Positions 1 through 11,994 of a DNA stretch of 64,000 bases are shown here, one piece after another. The notes below the pieces were generated by a model. That model worked only from the letters and a program-made list of their open reading frames with translations. It made no database searches and was not told the origin of the DNA. Origin of the DNA: Caldimonas brevitalea (GTDB lineage: Bacteria > Pseudomonadota > Gammaproteobacteria > Burkholderiales > Burkholderiaceae_C); NCBI RefSeq assembly GCF_001017435.1, contig NZ_CP011371.1, positions 1,302,001 to 1,366,000 of the forward strand, in the 5' to 3' direction. Every line of letters begins with the position of its first letter. Within the stretch, counting starts at the first letter, position 1. The position numbers and the translations under genes are program-made.

Positions 1-2
1 CC

Positions 3-1748
3 GGCGTCAGTGCATCGATGTTCGTCATCACGGCCGACGACATCCGCCGCTCGGGCGCCACCAGTCTGCCGGAAGTGTTGCGGCTGGCGCCCAATCTCGA
101 CGTCGCGCGCCACGACAGCAGCCAGTACGCCATCAGCGCACGCGGCTTCAACAACCTGCTGGCCAACCGCATGCTGGTGATGATCGACGGGCGCACGCTG
201 TACACGCCCTTGTTCTCGGGGGTGTTGTGGGAGGCCCAGGACCTGATGATCGAAGACATCGAGCGCATCGAGGTCATGAGCGGACCCAGCGCGGCGCAGT
301 GGGGGACCAACGCGGTCAACGGCGTGATCCACATCCTCACGCGCAATGCACGCGAGACCCAGGGCCAGCTCGCCACCGCCTATGCGGGGCACCAGGGTAG
401 CGGCGTCGCGGCACGCCACGGCGGCCAGTGGCACGAGAACGGCTGGTACCGCGTCTATGCCAAGGCCTACGAGCGGGCCGACAGTGAGGTCGACGGCGGC
501 GCCCGCGCGCACGATGCCGCACAAGGTGTGCAGGCCGGCTTTCGTGCCACCTGGGAGGACGGTGCGCGCACCATGACGCTCCAGGGTGATGCGTACCGCG
601 CGTCACTCGACCAGCAGCCCGGCTCGCGCGAGATTTCTGGCGCCCACCTGCTGGGCCGGTGGCGGCTCGGGCTGGGGGACGGCTCGCACTTGCTGGCGCG
701 CCTTTATCTCGAGCGCACACAGCGTGACCAGCCGGTGCTGTCCCCGCTGCCCGACGATGCCTTCGAAGAAACGCTCGACACCGTCGATGCGGTGGTGCAG
801 TACGCGTTGCGGCCGGCCGGTGCGCACGAGCTGCTGTTCGGCGGCGGCCTGCGGCATGTACGCGACCAGGTCGACAACCCCACCACCTTCGCGTTCGTGC
901 CTACCGCCCGCAACATGACGTGGAGCCGCTTCTTCGCACAAGACCAGATCACGCTGGCACCGGCGCTCACGCTGACGCTGGCGGCCAGTGTCGAGCGCAA
1001 CCCCTATGACGGCACCGACCTGTTGCCGAGCGCCCGGCTGGCCTGGCGCACCAGCGACCGCACGCTGTGGTGGGCTGCCTTGTCGCGCGCGGCGCGCGCG
1101 CCCTCGCGCATCGACCGCGACTACCGCCAGCCGGCGCAGCCGCCTTACCGCTTTCTGGGCGGGCCCGAGTTCCGCTCCGAGCTCTCCGACAGCCTGGAAC
1201 TGGGCCGGCGCGCGCAGGTCGGCCGCGATATCGGCTATTCGGTGACGGGCTTCGTCCATCGGCACCAACGGCTGCGCAGCATCACCCCGACCCCGGTCGG
1301 CGCGCTACTCGAGAACCACCTCGAAGGCTACACGCGGGGGGCCGAAGCTTGGGCTCATTGGCAGGCCGCGCGCGGCTGGAAGGTGAGCGGCGGCGGTGTC
1401 GTGCTACGCCAGCGGCTGCGGGTCAGCGAAGGCGCCACCGACCAGGGCGGCCTGGCGGCACTCGGCAATGATCCGCGGCACTGGTGGTCGCTGCGCTCCT
1501 CGTACGACCTGCGGCGCGACCTGTATTGGGAGGTGGCGTTGCGGCGCACCGGCGCACGCCCCCAACCGGCTGTGTCGGCCTATACCGCGCTGGACACGAG
1601 GCTGGCCTGGCGGCCAGCGGCGGGTGTCGAAGTGGGCCTGTCGGTGCTCAACCTGTTGGGAGCCGAACACGTCGAGTGGCGGTCCTCGAGCGGCGCGGCC
1701 AACGAGTGGGACCGCGCCGCGACGCTGATGGTCCGATGGCAGTTGTGA
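3..1748 (+). CDS. TonB-dependent receptor, 5' end outside the window
   Basis: Outer-membrane receptor, partial. The frame is open to the left edge, so the signal peptide and TonB box are missing and the first in-frame ATG at 18 is internal. The first ~110 residues are a plug domain (ITADDIRRSGATSLPEVLR, then ARGFNN, then IDGR, then IERIEVMSGPSAAQWGTNAVNGV). The rest has the alternating aromatic/polar pattern of a 22-strand barrel. The substrate cannot be read from the sequence. The stop lies 12 nt inside the following YfiR-like gene, so the receptor, YfiR and kinase genes look like one transcript. This pairing suggests the receptor feeds or senses a ligand for the kinase module (inference). 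Confidence 0.9.
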   Translation, partial: GVSASMFVITADDIRRSGATSLPEVLRLAPNLDVARHDSSQYAISARGFNNLLANRMLVMIDGRTLYTPLFSGVLWEAQDLMIEDIERIEVMSGPSAAQWGTNAVNGVIHILTRNARETQGQLATAYAGHQGSGVAARHGGQWHENGWYRVYAKAYERADSEVDGGARAHDAAQGVQAGFRATWEDGARTMTLQGDAYRASLDQQPGSREISGAHLLGRWRLGLGDGSHLLARLYLERTQRDQPVLSPLPDDAFEETLDTVDAVVQYALRPAGAHELLFGGGLRHVRDQVDNPTTFAFVPTARNMTWSRFFAQDQITLAPALTLTLAASVERNPYDGTDLLPSARLAWRTSDRTLWWAALSRAARAPSRIDRDYRQPAQPPYRFLGGPEFRSELSDSLELGRRAQVGRDIGYSVTGFVHRHQRLRSITPTPVGALLENHLEGYTRGAEAWAHWQAARGWKVSGGGVVLRQRLRVSEGATDQGGLAALGNDPRHWWSLRSSYDLRRDLYWEVALRRTGARPQPAVSAYTALDTRLAWRPAAGVEVGLSVLNLLGAEHVEWRSSSGAANEWDRAATLMVRWQL

Positions 1749-2355
1749 ACCGCCCCCGCATCGACCTCGCGCCGCACGGCAGCGCCCGGGGGGCCCGGGC
1801 GTGCCCGCGCCGCCGCCGGGTCTTGCATCTCGCGGCACTGACTTTGATCGCCGGCGCCGCGGCCGGGCGGGCGCGGGCGCAAGAGGCGGCGCTGCCGGTC
1901 AGCGTGAAGGCCGCCTATCTCTACAAGTTCCTCAGCTATGTCGAATGGCCGCCGGCGGCCTTCGAGGGCGCCGACAGCCCGATCGTGATCGGCGTGCACG
2001 GGGCCGACGACGTGCTGGCCGAACTGCGCCAGGTGCTCGCCGGCCGCACCGCGCAGGGGCGACCGCTGGTCAGCCGCCGCGTCGCGCAAGGCGACACGCT
2101 GGCCGGCGTGCACGTGCTGTTCCTCGGGCAGGCCAACCCGGCCGATGTCGAGAGCTGGCTGGCACCGTGGCGTGAGCGGCCCATCTTGCTCGTCACGGAC
2201 AGCGGCCGCGGTCTGGGCCAGGGCAGCATGATCAATTTCGTCCTGGTCGGCGGGCGCTTGCGTTTCGAGGTGTCGTTGCCGGCCGCCGAGCGGTCAGGCC
2301 TGAAGCTGAGTTCGCGCATGCTGCAGGTGGCCGAGCGTGTGGTGGGAGTCCGCTG

Positions 2356-2356
<1 letters not shown>
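1736..2356 (+). CDS. YfiR-family (DUF4154) periplasmic protein
   Basis: 206 residues. The ATG at 1736 was chosen because it overlaps the receptor stop by 13 nt; the open frame runs further upstream but only antisense-like sequence lies there. An arginine-rich N-terminus precedes a hydrophobic stretch and an alanine-rich cleavage region near residue 50. The mature part starts with the family signature (VKAAYLYKFLSYVEWP) and ends with the usual INFVLVGGRLRFEV and LSSRMLQVA blocks. YfiR of Pseudomonas is a periplasmic repressor of the diguanylate cyclase YfiN. Here the next gene is a histidine kinase, so YfiR probably controls that kinase's periplasmic domain (inference). Its stop overlaps the kinase ATG by one base. 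Confidence 0.85.
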
Positions 2357-4278
<1,922 letters not shown>

Positions 4279-4391
4279 CGCCGGGCGAGGCGAGGTCGCA
4301 CGCTATTTGCTGGCGCTCGGGCAGGTTGCCCCACAGCGCTGTGCATCCTCGTGGCGGCTGGCAGGGGGCACCGAACAGCGAAAGGGACGCC

Positions 4392-4916
4392 ATGACCCCA
4401 CCCTCCACGGCCACACAGGCCGAACCGCCCGCGCCACCGCCGTTCGACCGGCGTCTGGAACTCGACCGTCTGCAATGGATCGCCTTGCTCGTGCTGTGGC
4501 TGCTGCCGATCGCCGGCCTCACCGGCGTGCTGAGCCCGGCCACCCGGTCGGCTGACAGCACGGCCGGCCCGCTGGCGCTGCAGGTGGAATACCCGCACCG
4601 CCTGCGCCACAAGACCGCGCTGGCGATGCGCATCACCGTGAAGAACACCGGCAGCGCCGAGCTGGCGCGTGTCACGCTGCGTGTCGACCAAAGCTATCTG
4701 CGCGAGTTTTCGGCGGCCCGCTTCGAACCTCAAGCGCAACGCATCGCCGACGACCGCTACGAGCTGGAACTGCAGGCGCTGCGCCCCGGCGAAACCCGCC
4801 ATTGGGTGGTCGAGTTCGAAGGCGACGACTGGGGACGCTACAGCGGCCATGTCAGTGCCGCCGGGCCCGCTGGCGAGGCCGCCGAGGTCGGCGTGTCGAC
4901 ACTGGTCTTGCCGTGA
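4392..4916 (+). CDS. Single-helix membrane protein of unknown function
   Basis: 174 residues, no family recognised. A proline-rich cytosolic leader (~1-20) is followed by one transmembrane helix at ~29-48. The remaining ~120 residues look like a beta-sandwich (alternating hydrophobic strands, KNTGSAELARVTLRVDQ, then YELELQALRPGETRHWVVEF), reminiscent of CARDB/DUF11-type Ig-like domains. The ATG at 4392 follows AAAGGGAC; an earlier in-frame ATG at 4326 lacks a good ribosome site. The gene sits 16 nt before the DUF421 gene and is probably cotranscribed with it. Confidence 0.7.
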   Translation: MTPPSTATQAEPPAPPPFDRRLELDRLQWIALLVLWLLPIAGLTGVLSPATRSADSTAGPLALQVEYPHRLRHKTALAMRITVKNTGSAELARVTLRVDQSYLREFSAARFEPQAQRIADDRYELELQALRPGETRHWVVEFEGDDWGRYSGHVSAAGPAGEAAEVGVSTLVLP

Positions 4917-4932
4917 CGCCACAGGAGCTCGC

Positions 4933-5430
4933 ATGGACACGATTTTTCGCGTTGCCGTCATCTATCTGTTCGTGCTGGTCGGGCTGCGGCTGCTCGGCAA
5001 GCGCGAGTTCGGCCAGCTGTCGCCGCTCGAGTTGGTGACCTTGCTGATGATTCCCGAAATCGTCTCGCAGGCACTCACCGGCGACGACCATTCGCTCACC
5101 AATGCCCTGGTGGGGGCTTCCAGCCTGCTGGCGCTGGTGCTCGTGACCTCGCTGCTGAAGCACCGCTTCCAGCGCCTGGAAGTGGCCATCGAAGGCGAGC
5201 CTGCCGTCCTGGTCGCGCAAGGCCGCTTGCGCGAGCGCGCCCTCAACCTGAACCGGGTCTCGCCGGACGAGGTCTACAGCGAGATGCACAAATCGGGGCT
5301 GGAGCGGCTGGAACAGGTGCGCTGGGCCATCCTCGAATGCGACGGCCGCATCTCGGTGGTCCCCACCGACGATGCGCGAGCGAAGGTCGGCCTCGAGTCG
5401 AACGAGAAGGACCAGAACGCGCTCGGTTGA
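4933..5430 (+). CDS. DUF421 (YetF-like) membrane protein
   Basis: 165 residues. ATG 4933 is preceded by AGGAG with a good spacing. Three N-terminal hydrophobic helices (VAVIYLFVLVGLRLLGKREF, LSPLELVTLLMIPEIVSQAL and a third after ~residue 58) lead into a small cytosolic alpha/beta domain. That arrangement and the LGKREFGQLSPLE signature are typical of DUF421/YetF proteins. Bacillus homologues are linked to spore and membrane functions; no enzymatic activity is established. An internal variant of the usual RxRG motif of the C-terminal domain is not obvious here. It probably forms a two-gene unit with the preceding membrane protein. Confidence 0.85.
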   Translation: MDTIFRVAVIYLFVLVGLRLLGKREFGQLSPLELVTLLMIPEIVSQALTGDDHSLTNALVGASSLLALVLVTSLLKHRFQRLEVAIEGEPAVLVAQGRLRERALNLNRVSPDEVYSEMHKSGLERLEQVRWAILECDGRISVVPTDDARAKVGLESNEKDQNALG

Positions 5431-5480
5431 GCCGCCCGTGTTGCCGCCGCAGCCCTTTCCATCCGAACAGGAGTGCCACG

Positions 5481-6497
5481 ATGGCCCCGTACCTCAAGCC
5501 CCTGCCACAGCAGACCCTCGTGATCACCGGCGCCTCCAGCGGCATCGGCCTGGCCACCGCGCGCCGCGCCGCCTTCCTGGGCGCCCGGGTGGTGATCGTC
5601 TCGCGCAACCTGCCGGCACTGGAAGATATCGCCCTCGAACTCGATCCGAGCGGGCAACGTGTGCTGCCGGTCGCCGCCGATGTCGGCATCCGGGAAGACG
5701 TTGAACGGGTGGCGCAGGCGGCGATCGCGCGTTTCGGGTCTTACGACACCTGGGTCAACAACGCCGGCGTCGCGATCTGGGGCCGCCTCACGGCCGGCAG
5801 CGAGGCCGACTACCGACGCTTGTTCGACACCAATTTCTGGGGCACGGTGCACGGCAGCCTCATCGCGGCGCAGCATCTCGCACGCCATGGCGGCGCGTTG
5901 ATCAACGTCGGCAGCATCACCGGCGACCGCGCCTGGCCGCTGCAGGGCATGTACTGCGCAAGCAAACACGCGATCCAGGGCTTCACCGACTGCCTGCGGA
6001 TGGAGCTGGAAGAAGCGCGCGCGCCGGTCTCGGTCACGCTGATCAAGCCTGCCGCCGTCGGCACCCCGCTGCTGCGCCACGCCCACAACTACACCGGACG
6101 GCCGCCGCAACTGCCGCCGCCGATCTATGCCCCGGAAGAGGTGGCCCATGCGATCCTGCATGCCGCCCAACACCGCGTGCGCGACATCTACGTCGGCGGC
6201 GCCGGCCGCATCGCCAGCAGCGTCGGCCACCATGCACCGCGCCTGACGGACTGGATCAGCGAGGCGGCGCTGTTCTCGGCCCAGATGGGCAGCGGCCCTG
6301 CCTCGGTCGAGGACAGCAATCTCTACCGCCCGGGCTCGGCAGGAGAGGTAAGGGGCGACCACGGCCGGCGCGAGATGCAAACAAGCTATTACACCCGCGC
6401 CAATTTGCGGCCTGCGCTGCCCGACCTGGCGCGCCGCGCGGCCGACTCGGCCGCCACGGCCCTGGCCGAGCGCTGGCGCGGCGGCGGGTCTCGCTGA
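5481..6497 (+). CDS. Short-chain dehydrogenase/reductase
   Basis: 338 residues. ATG 5481 follows CAGGAGTG. The Rossmann cofactor motif TGASSGIG is at residues 16-23, NNAG follows in the middle, and the catalytic triad is Ser145, Tyr158 and Lys162 (YCASK). An Arg after the second strand (SRN) suggests NADP(H), by family rule. The ~90-residue tail beyond the core SDR fold is typical of the 330-residue SDRs common in Burkholderiales and Rhizobiales. The substrate is unknown. A 50-nt gap from the DUF421 gene leaves operon membership open. Confidence 0.88.
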   Translation: MAPYLKPLPQQTLVITGASSGIGLATARRAAFLGARVVIVSRNLPALEDIALELDPSGQRVLPVAADVGIREDVERVAQAAIARFGSYDTWVNNAGVAIWGRLTAGSEADYRRLFDTNFWGTVHGSLIAAQHLARHGGALINVGSITGDRAWPLQGMYCASKHAIQGFTDCLRMELEEARAPVSVTLIKPAAVGTPLLRHAHNYTGRPPQLPPPIYAPEEVAHAILHAAQHRVRDIYVGGAGRIASSVGHHAPRLTDWISEAALFSAQMGSGPASVEDSNLYRPGSAGEVRGDHGRREMQTSYYTRANLRPALPDLARRAADSAATALAERWRGGGSR

Positions 6498-6564
6498 ACG
6501 CGGCGCTGGGCACGTCGATTGCAGCACAGGTTTCGCTGATACCGAGAACAGTGGAGACCTTGCG

Positions 6565-7485
6565 ATGCAAGAGAAGAACGGGGTGGCCGTGGTCACGCAT
6601 GGCGGCTCAGGCAGCCCGAAAGACTGGAGCGACGGCTGCCGCGCAGCGGCGCAGCGAGCACAAGCGCGTGTGACGGGCGGGGGATCAGCATTGGAGGCCG
6701 CGGTCGAAGCGGTCGTCGCACTTGAAGACGACGGCCGCTACAACGCCGGCAGCGGCTCCATCCTGTGTCTGGACGGCCAGACCGTGGAGATGGACGCGGG
6801 GCTGATGGACAACCGTGGCGCACTGGGTGCGGTGGCTTGTCTGAAGGGCTACAAGAACCCGGTACGAGTCGCGCAGGCCGTCGCCGACACGCCGCACTGG
6901 CTGCTGGCGGGAGAAGGCGCCGAGCGGTTCGCCCGCACCTGCGGTTTCGAGACCTACCACGGTGTCAGCCAACGTTCGCGCGACTACCACGCCCAGCTCG
7001 TCAAGGCCTTTGCCGACCCGGCCAGCGCCGACCCCGACGACCGCGAAGGCGCCGAGAAGGCCGACACCTTCAAGCGCTTCTGGAACTATGCGATGCCCTG
7101 GGATCAAGCGATGAAGGCGCATGGCACCGGCACCGTGGGCGCCGTGGTGCGCGGGCCCGACGACCACTTCGCCGTCGCCACGTCGACGGGCGGCTCGGCT
7201 CCTTCGCTGCTCGGGCGGGTGGGCGACACGCCGGTGATCGGCTGCGGTTTCTATGCGGGTGAACACGGCGCCATCGCGGCCACCGGCGTCGGCGAATACA
7301 TCGTGCGGCAGATGCTGGCGCGCACCGTCTACGAATGGGTCGCGCAGGGCACGCCGCTGCAGCAGGCGCTCGAGCGGGGCATCGGCCTGTTCAGCCGCGA
7401 CGTCAGCGTGGGCCTGATTGGCGTGACCCGTACCGAAGCGGCCGCGAGCAGCAACCGCAACATGGCGGCCCACGTGCTCAGTTGA
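6565..7485 (+). CDS. iaaA: Isoaspartyl peptidase / L-asparaginase (Ntn hydrolase)
   Basis: 306 residues. Family 2 (plant-type) asparaginase. It has GGGSALEAAVEAV near the N-terminus and GRYNAGSGS. The autocleavage site is HG-TGTVGAV, making Thr190 the N-terminal nucleophile of the beta subunit; STGG follows. The enzyme hydrolyses beta-Asp peptide bonds. Next to cyanophycinase and cyanophycin synthetase it most likely splits the beta-Asp-Arg dipeptides released from cyanophycin into Asp and Arg (inference from context). GTGGAGA lies ahead of the ATG. First gene of the cyanophycin operon, 71 nt before cphB. Confidence 0.9.
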   Translation: MQEKNGVAVVTHGGSGSPKDWSDGCRAAAQRAQARVTGGGSALEAAVEAVVALEDDGRYNAGSGSILCLDGQTVEMDAGLMDNRGALGAVACLKGYKNPVRVAQAVADTPHWLLAGEGAERFARTCGFETYHGVSQRSRDYHAQLVKAFADPASADPDDREGAEKADTFKRFWNYAMPWDQAMKAHGTGTVGAVVRGPDDHFAVATSTGGSAPSLLGRVGDTPVIGCGFYAGEHGAIAATGVGEYIVRQMLARTVYEWVAQGTPLQQALERGIGLFSRDVSVGLIGVTRTEAAASSNRNMAAHVLS

Positions 7486-7556
7486 GGGCTCCGGCCGGTT
7501 CGTCCCAGAGGCGTCACCGGGTTGCCGCAGCAGTACCGACTCCACACCCATCCGTC

Positions 7557-8480
7557 ATGCTCCAAGCAAGTTCCCAGGCCCTTCGGCTGAGCGATGCGGA
7601 TCTGCCGCGCAGCGCCGCCGGCCACCTGGTCATCATCGGCGGCAACGAAGACAAGGTGCACGACAAGCTGGTGCTGCGCCGCTTCGTCGAGCTGACCGCC
7701 CGCCGCGAGCCGAAGATCGTCGTGTTGACCGCGGCGAGCAACTACCACGAGGAGATCTCGGCGGTCTACGACCGCGCCTTCGGCGACCTCGGGGTGACCC
7801 AGCGTAAGGCGCTCGCCATCCATTCGCGCGAGGACGCCAACCACCCCGCCGTGGTCGAAGACATCCTCAGCGCCGACGGCATCTTCATGACCGGCGGCGA
7901 CCAGCGGCGCCTGCTGGCGCTGATCGGCGGCACCGCCGCCTACACCGCGATGCACCGCGCCTTCATCGAGCGGGGCAGCTGCGTGGCCGGCACCAGTGCC
8001 GGCGCGTCCGCCATGTCGGCCCACATGATTGCCGAGGGCCAGGGCGACATCCACCCGGAGAAGGGTGTGGTGAGCTTTGCGGTCGGGCTCGGTTTCCTGC
8101 AGCGCGCGGTGGTCGACCAGCATTTCTCGGAGCGCCGCCGGCTCGGCCGGCTGATGGCGGTGGTCGCGCAAAACCCCAGCCTGCTGGGCATCGGCATCGA
8201 CGAGGACACCGCGCTGGTGGTCGAGCGCGGCTCCGGCTTCGAGGTGATCGGCGACGGCGCGGTGACGCTGGTCGATGGCCGCCAGATGTCGTCGAACTTC
8301 CTCGACATCGGCGAGCGCGAGCTGATCGAGCTGATCAACGTCCGGCTGCATCTGCTGCCGGCGGGCGCGAGTTACGTCCACCGCGCCGGCACCTGCAGCG
8401 ACGCGCAGGGCGGCCGCGAGATCAACCCCACGCTGCACGAGATCGTGGACATCCTCTCCAGCAACGAGACCGTCTCATGA
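7557..8480 (+). CDS. cphB: Cyanophycinase
   Basis: 307 residues. Serine peptidase of family S51 that degrades cyanophycin to beta-Asp-Arg. The nucleophile elbow is GTSAGAS with Ser147; the GGNEDK start of the fold and FMTGGDQ are also present. The ATG at 7557 begins a family-typical protein; the upstream open frame overlaps iaaA and looks noncoding. The 3' end reads ...GTCTCATGA, so its stop overlaps the cphA start (ATGA) and the two are translationally coupled. The degradative and synthetic enzymes are therefore made together. Confidence 0.93.
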   Translation: MLQASSQALRLSDADLPRSAAGHLVIIGGNEDKVHDKLVLRRFVELTARREPKIVVLTAASNYHEEISAVYDRAFGDLGVTQRKALAIHSREDANHPAVVEDILSADGIFMTGGDQRRLLALIGGTAAYTAMHRAFIERGSCVAGTSAGASAMSAHMIAEGQGDIHPEKGVVSFAVGLGFLQRAVVDQHFSERRRLGRLMAVVAQNPSLLGIGIDEDTALVVERGSGFEVIGDGAVTLVDGRQMSSNFLDIGERELIELINVRLHLLPAGASYVHRAGTCSDAQGGREINPTLHEIVDILSSNETVS

Positions 8481-11173
8481 AGATCATCGAATGCCGTGTC
8501 CTTCGCGGCCCCAACCTGCACGCACGCAAGCCCTGCCTGGAAGCCGTGCTCGATCTCGAAGAGCTCGACGAGGTCGATTCCAACACGCTGCCCGGCTTCG
8601 TCGAGCGGCTGGTCGACTGGCTGCCCGGCCTGCACCAGCACCATTGCTCGCCCGGCCACGCCGGCGGCTTCATCGAGCGGCTGCACGAGGGCACCTGGCT
8701 GGGTCACGTCACCGAGCATGTGCAGCTCGAGCTGCAGTCGATGGTGGGCCCCGAGGTGCGCTTCGGCCGCACCCGCATGATCCCGGGGCGGCCGCGCTGC
8801 TACCGCGTCGTCTGCGCCTACAAGATCGAAGCGGTCGCGGTGCGGGCGCTGCACCATGCGGTGGCGCTGGTGCAGGCGGCCGTCGACGGGCGGGCGTTCG
8901 ACCTCGAGGCGGCGCAAAGCGAACTGCGGCGCCTGGCGTCGCGGCACGGACCTGGGCCGAGCACCAGTGCCGTCATCGAGGCCGCCGCAGGGCGCGGCAT
9001 CCCGGTGCTGCCGCTGTCGGACGACGGCGCGCTCTATCAGCTGGGGTGGGGCGCCTTGCAGCGCCGCATCGACGCCACGCTGACCAGCGAGACGCGCCAG
9101 GTGTCGGTCGACATCGCCTGCGACAAGGAGCAGACCAAACAGCTGCTCGCGATCGCCGGCATCCCGGTGCCGCGCGGGCGCACCGTCGACACGCTGGAGG
9201 CCGCGCTCGAGGCGGCGCGCGAGATCGGCGGCACGGTCACGCTCAAGCCGCTGGGCGGCAACCAGGGCAAGGGCGTGTCGACGCAGGTGAGCACGCCGGA
9301 GCAGGTCGCGGTGGCCTTCGAGCGCGCGCAGCACTATGACGGCGACGTCATCGTCGAGCAGACCGTCAGCGGCTACGACCACCGGGTGCTGGTGGTCGGG
9401 CGCCGGGTGGTGGCGGTGGCACGTCGGCGCCCGCCGACGGTCGTGGGGGATGGACGCGCGAATATCCGCGAGCTGGTCGACCGCCTCAACGCCGATCCGC
9501 GTCGCGGAGAAGGTCACGACAGCGCCTTGACCCTGGTGCCGCTCGACGACAGCGCACGCGACACGCTGGCCACGCAAGGCCTGACCCTGGACAGCGTGCC
9601 GCCGGCCGGCACCGAGGTGCGGCTGCGCGGCAACGCCAACCTGTCCACCGGCGGCGTCGCAGAGGACGTGACCGACATCGTGCATCCGTCCACCGCGGCC
9701 TTGTGCGTGCGTGCCGCACGCCGCATCGGGCTCGACGTGGCCGGCATCGACGTGGTGTGCGAGGACATCACCCGGCCGCTGGACGAGCAGGGCGGCGCGC
9801 TGATCGAGGTCAACGCGGCGCCCGGCATCCGCATGCACGAGTGGCCCTACCGGGGCGAGCCGCGGGCGGCCGGGCGTGCCATCGTCGACTCGCTGTTCGC
9901 CCCGCACGAAGACGGCCGCATCCCGCTGGTCGCCGTGACTGGCACCAACGGCAAGACCACGACGGTGCTGGCCATCGACCATGTGTTGCGCGCCACTGGC
10001 CGCCGCACCGGCTGCGCCACCACCGAAGGCGTGTTCATCGATGGCCAGCCCATCATGGCCGGCGACTGCTCGGGCTACTGGTCGGCCCAGGCCGTGCTGA
10101 CCGACCCCGACGTCGAGGCGGCCGTGCTGGAGACCGCGCGCGGCGGCATCCTCAAGCGCGGCCTGGGGTTCGACCGCTGCGACGTCGCGGTGGTGCTGAA
10201 CATCGCGGCCGACCACCTCGGCCAGGACGGCATCGACACGCTCGAGGACCTGGCGCGTGTCAAGAGTGTGGTGGCCGATGCGGCGACCGGCGCGGTGGTG
10301 TTGAACGCCGACGATCCGCATTGCGTCGCGATGACCGAGACGGTGCGGCCCGGCGCCGAAATCCTCTATTTCTCGATGGACCCGCACAACCTCGTGCTGG
10401 CCCGTCACCTGCGCGGCGACGGCCGCGCCGTGGTGCTGCGCCAGGGTGTGATCTGGCTGCAGGGCCGCGGCTGGGGGCACCCGGTCATCGAGACCGCGGG
10501 CCTGCCGTTCACGTTCGGCGGCAAGGCGCCGCACAACGTCGCCAACGCGCTCGCGGCCGTGGCGGCGCTGGTCGCGCTGCGGCTGCATCCCGACGACATC
10601 GCCCGGGCCCTCGCGCGCTTCTCGTGCTCAGCTGAGAGCAACCCGCTGCGCATGAACGTGTTCGAGGTGCGGGGGGTGCGGGTGGTGGTCGACTATGCGC
10701 ACAACCCGGCCGCCTTCGAGGCCTTGCTCGAGACGGTGCGGCTGTGGCGTGCACCCCGGGTGGTCGGTGTGGTGTCGGCGCCGGGCGACCGGCGCGATGC
10801 CGAGCTCGAGGAGGTGGGCGGCATCTGCGCGCGCCACCTCGACGAGATGGTGGTGTTCGAGCTCGACGAGGACCGCGGGCGGCGCCGCGGCGAGACGGCC
10901 GAGGTGATCCTGCGCGGCGCCGAGGGTGCGGGTGCGGACCACCAGCCGCGCGAGGCGGTGCTGCCGGTGCGAGAGGCGCTGGCGCGTGCGTTGCAGCGCT
11001 GCCGGCCGGGGGACGTGCTGGTCTACGGCTGTGCCGTCGAACTCGACGACCTGTATGCGGCCGCGGCCGGCAGCCAGGTCGAAGAGCTGCCCCCCACCGT
11101 TTTTAGCGAGCCGGCCGCGCTGCTGCCGCCCGCGGTGCCGCGTGGCCAGGGGGCGGGTGCGATGGCCCTGTGA
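8477..11173 (+). CDS. cphA: Cyanophycin synthetase
   Basis: 898 residues, close to CphA1 length. The N-terminal domain (~1-200) is followed by an ATP-grasp domain (~215-480; [11 protein letters not shown], then [14 protein letters not shown]). A Mur-ligase-like C-terminal half has an intact P-loop GTNGKTTT at ~488 and NPLRMNVFE further on. CphA1 adds Asp and Arg alternately to build the storage polymer; the intact second ATP site argues against the CphA2 type. The start overlaps the cphB stop (ATGA). Many Burkholderiales have two adjacent cphA copies; only one is here. Ten nt separate its stop from the SIR2-like gene. Confidence 0.95.
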   Translation: MKIIECRVLRGPNLHARKPCLEAVLDLEELDEVDSNTLPGFVERLVDWLPGLHQHHCSPGHAGGFIERLHEGTWLGHVTEHVQLELQSMVGPEVRFGRTRMIPGRPRCYRVVCAYKIEAVAVRALHHAVALVQAAVDGRAFDLEAAQSELRRLASRHGPGPSTSAVIEAAAGRGIPVLPLSDDGALYQLGWGALQRRIDATLTSETRQVSVDIACDKEQTKQLLAIAGIPVPRGRTVDTLEAALEAAREIGGTVTLKPLGGNQGKGVSTQVSTPEQVAVAFERAQHYDGDVIVEQTVSGYDHRVLVVGRRVVAVARRRPPTVVGDGRANIRELVDRLNADPRRGEGHDSALTLVPLDDSARDTLATQGLTLDSVPPAGTEVRLRGNANLSTGGVAEDVTDIVHPSTAALCVRAARRIGLDVAGIDVVCEDITRPLDEQGGALIEVNAAPGIRMHEWPYRGEPRAAGRAIVDSLFAPHEDGRIPLVAVTGTNGKTTTVLAIDHVLRATGRRTGCATTEGVFIDGQPIMAGDCSGYWSAQAVLTDPDVEAAVLETARGGILKRGLGFDRCDVAVVLNIAADHLGQDGIDTLEDLARVKSVVADAATGAVVLNADDPHCVAMTETVRPGAEILYFSMDPHNLVLARHLRGDGRAVVLRQGVIWLQGRGWGHPVIETAGLPFTFGGKAPHNVANALAAVAALVALRLHPDDIARALARFSCSAESNPLRMNVFEVRGVRVVVDYAHNPAAFEALLETVRLWRAPRVVGVVSAPGDRRDAELEEVGGICARHLDEMVVFELDEDRGRRRGETAEVILRGAEGAGADHQPREAVLPVREALARALQRCRPGDVLVYGCAVELDDLYAAAAGSQVEELPPTVFSEPAALLPPAVPRGQGAGAMAL

Positions 11174-11183
11174 GGCGACGGAC

Positions 11184-11987
11184 GTGTCAGGCAAGCTCGA
11201 GCAACTGCGCGCTGCCTATCAACAGGGTGAGGTGATCCTGTTCGTCGGCGCGGGGGTTTCGCTGGCGCTCGGCCTGCCGCCGTGGAGCGATCTGATCGAT
11301 CACATGGCCACGGAACTGGGCTTCGAGCCGGAGGAGTTCCGGCAGTACGGCAGCTATCTGGCGCTGGCCGAGTACTTCCGGCTGCAACACGGCAGCATCG
11401 GCCCGCTGCGCAGCTGGATGGACCGCGAGTGGCACGCCCAGCAGATCCGCGTGAAGGACTCCAAGGTGCACGAGATGATTGTCCATGGCGGCTTCGACAT
11501 CATCTACACCACCAACTACGACCGCTGGATCGAGAACGCCTTCGACCACTACGGCAAGGACTACGTCAAGATCGTCAGCGTGGCCGACCTCGCGCGCATC
11601 CGCACGGACGTGCCGCAGATCGTCAAGTTCCACGGCGATTTCGAGAACGACGAGTCGATCGTGCTCGACGAGACCAGCTATTTCCGCCGGCTCGAATTCG
11701 AGTCGCCACTCGACATCAAGCTGCGCGCCGACGTGTTGGGCCGCTCGGTGCTGTTCATCGGCTACAGCCTGGCCGACATCAACATCCGCTACCTGTTCTA
11801 CAAGCTGGCCCAGCTGTGGAAAGCCTCGGTGCCCGGTTTGCCGCAGCCGAAGTCCTACATCTTCTCGCCGCAGCCCAACCCCGTGCAGGAGGCAGTCCTG
11901 GCGCAATGGGGCATCGAGATGCTGACGATCGACGGCAAGGAGCCGTCGAAGGCGCTGCAGCAGTTTCTCGAATCAGTGATGGGCTGA
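11184..11987 (+). CDS. SIR2-like NAD-binding domain protein
   Basis: 267 residues from a GTG start only 10 nt after cphA; no in-frame ATG precedes it within reach. SIR2_2-type fold: FVGAGVS (residues 20-26) for NAD, TTNYD in the position of the sirtuin TQNID, KFHGD with the conserved histidine, and FIGYSLAD. There is no zinc-binding Cys4 module, so it is unlikely to be a classical deacetylase. Related stand-alone or fused SIR2 domains act as NADases in phage defence, but no partner defence gene is visible. It is tail to tail with recQ (7-nt gap). Its role beside cyanophycin genes is unknown. Confidence 0.82.
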   Translation: MSGKLEQLRAAYQQGEVILFVGAGVSLALGLPPWSDLIDHMATELGFEPEEFRQYGSYLALAEYFRLQHGSIGPLRSWMDREWHAQQIRVKDSKVHEMIVHGGFDIIYTTNYDRWIENAFDHYGKDYVKIVSVADLARIRTDVPQIVKFHGDFENDESIVLDETSYFRRLEFESPLDIKLRADVLGRSVLFIGYSLADINIRYLFYKLAQLWKASVPGLPQPKSYIFSPQPNPVQEAVLAQWGIEMLTIDGKEPSKALQQFLESVMG

Positions 11988-11994
11988 CGGGCCC

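Noticed and set aside
8372..10588. Long minus-strand open frame opposite cphA
   Set aside because: Same antisense effect; cphA motifs on the plus strand explain the frame.
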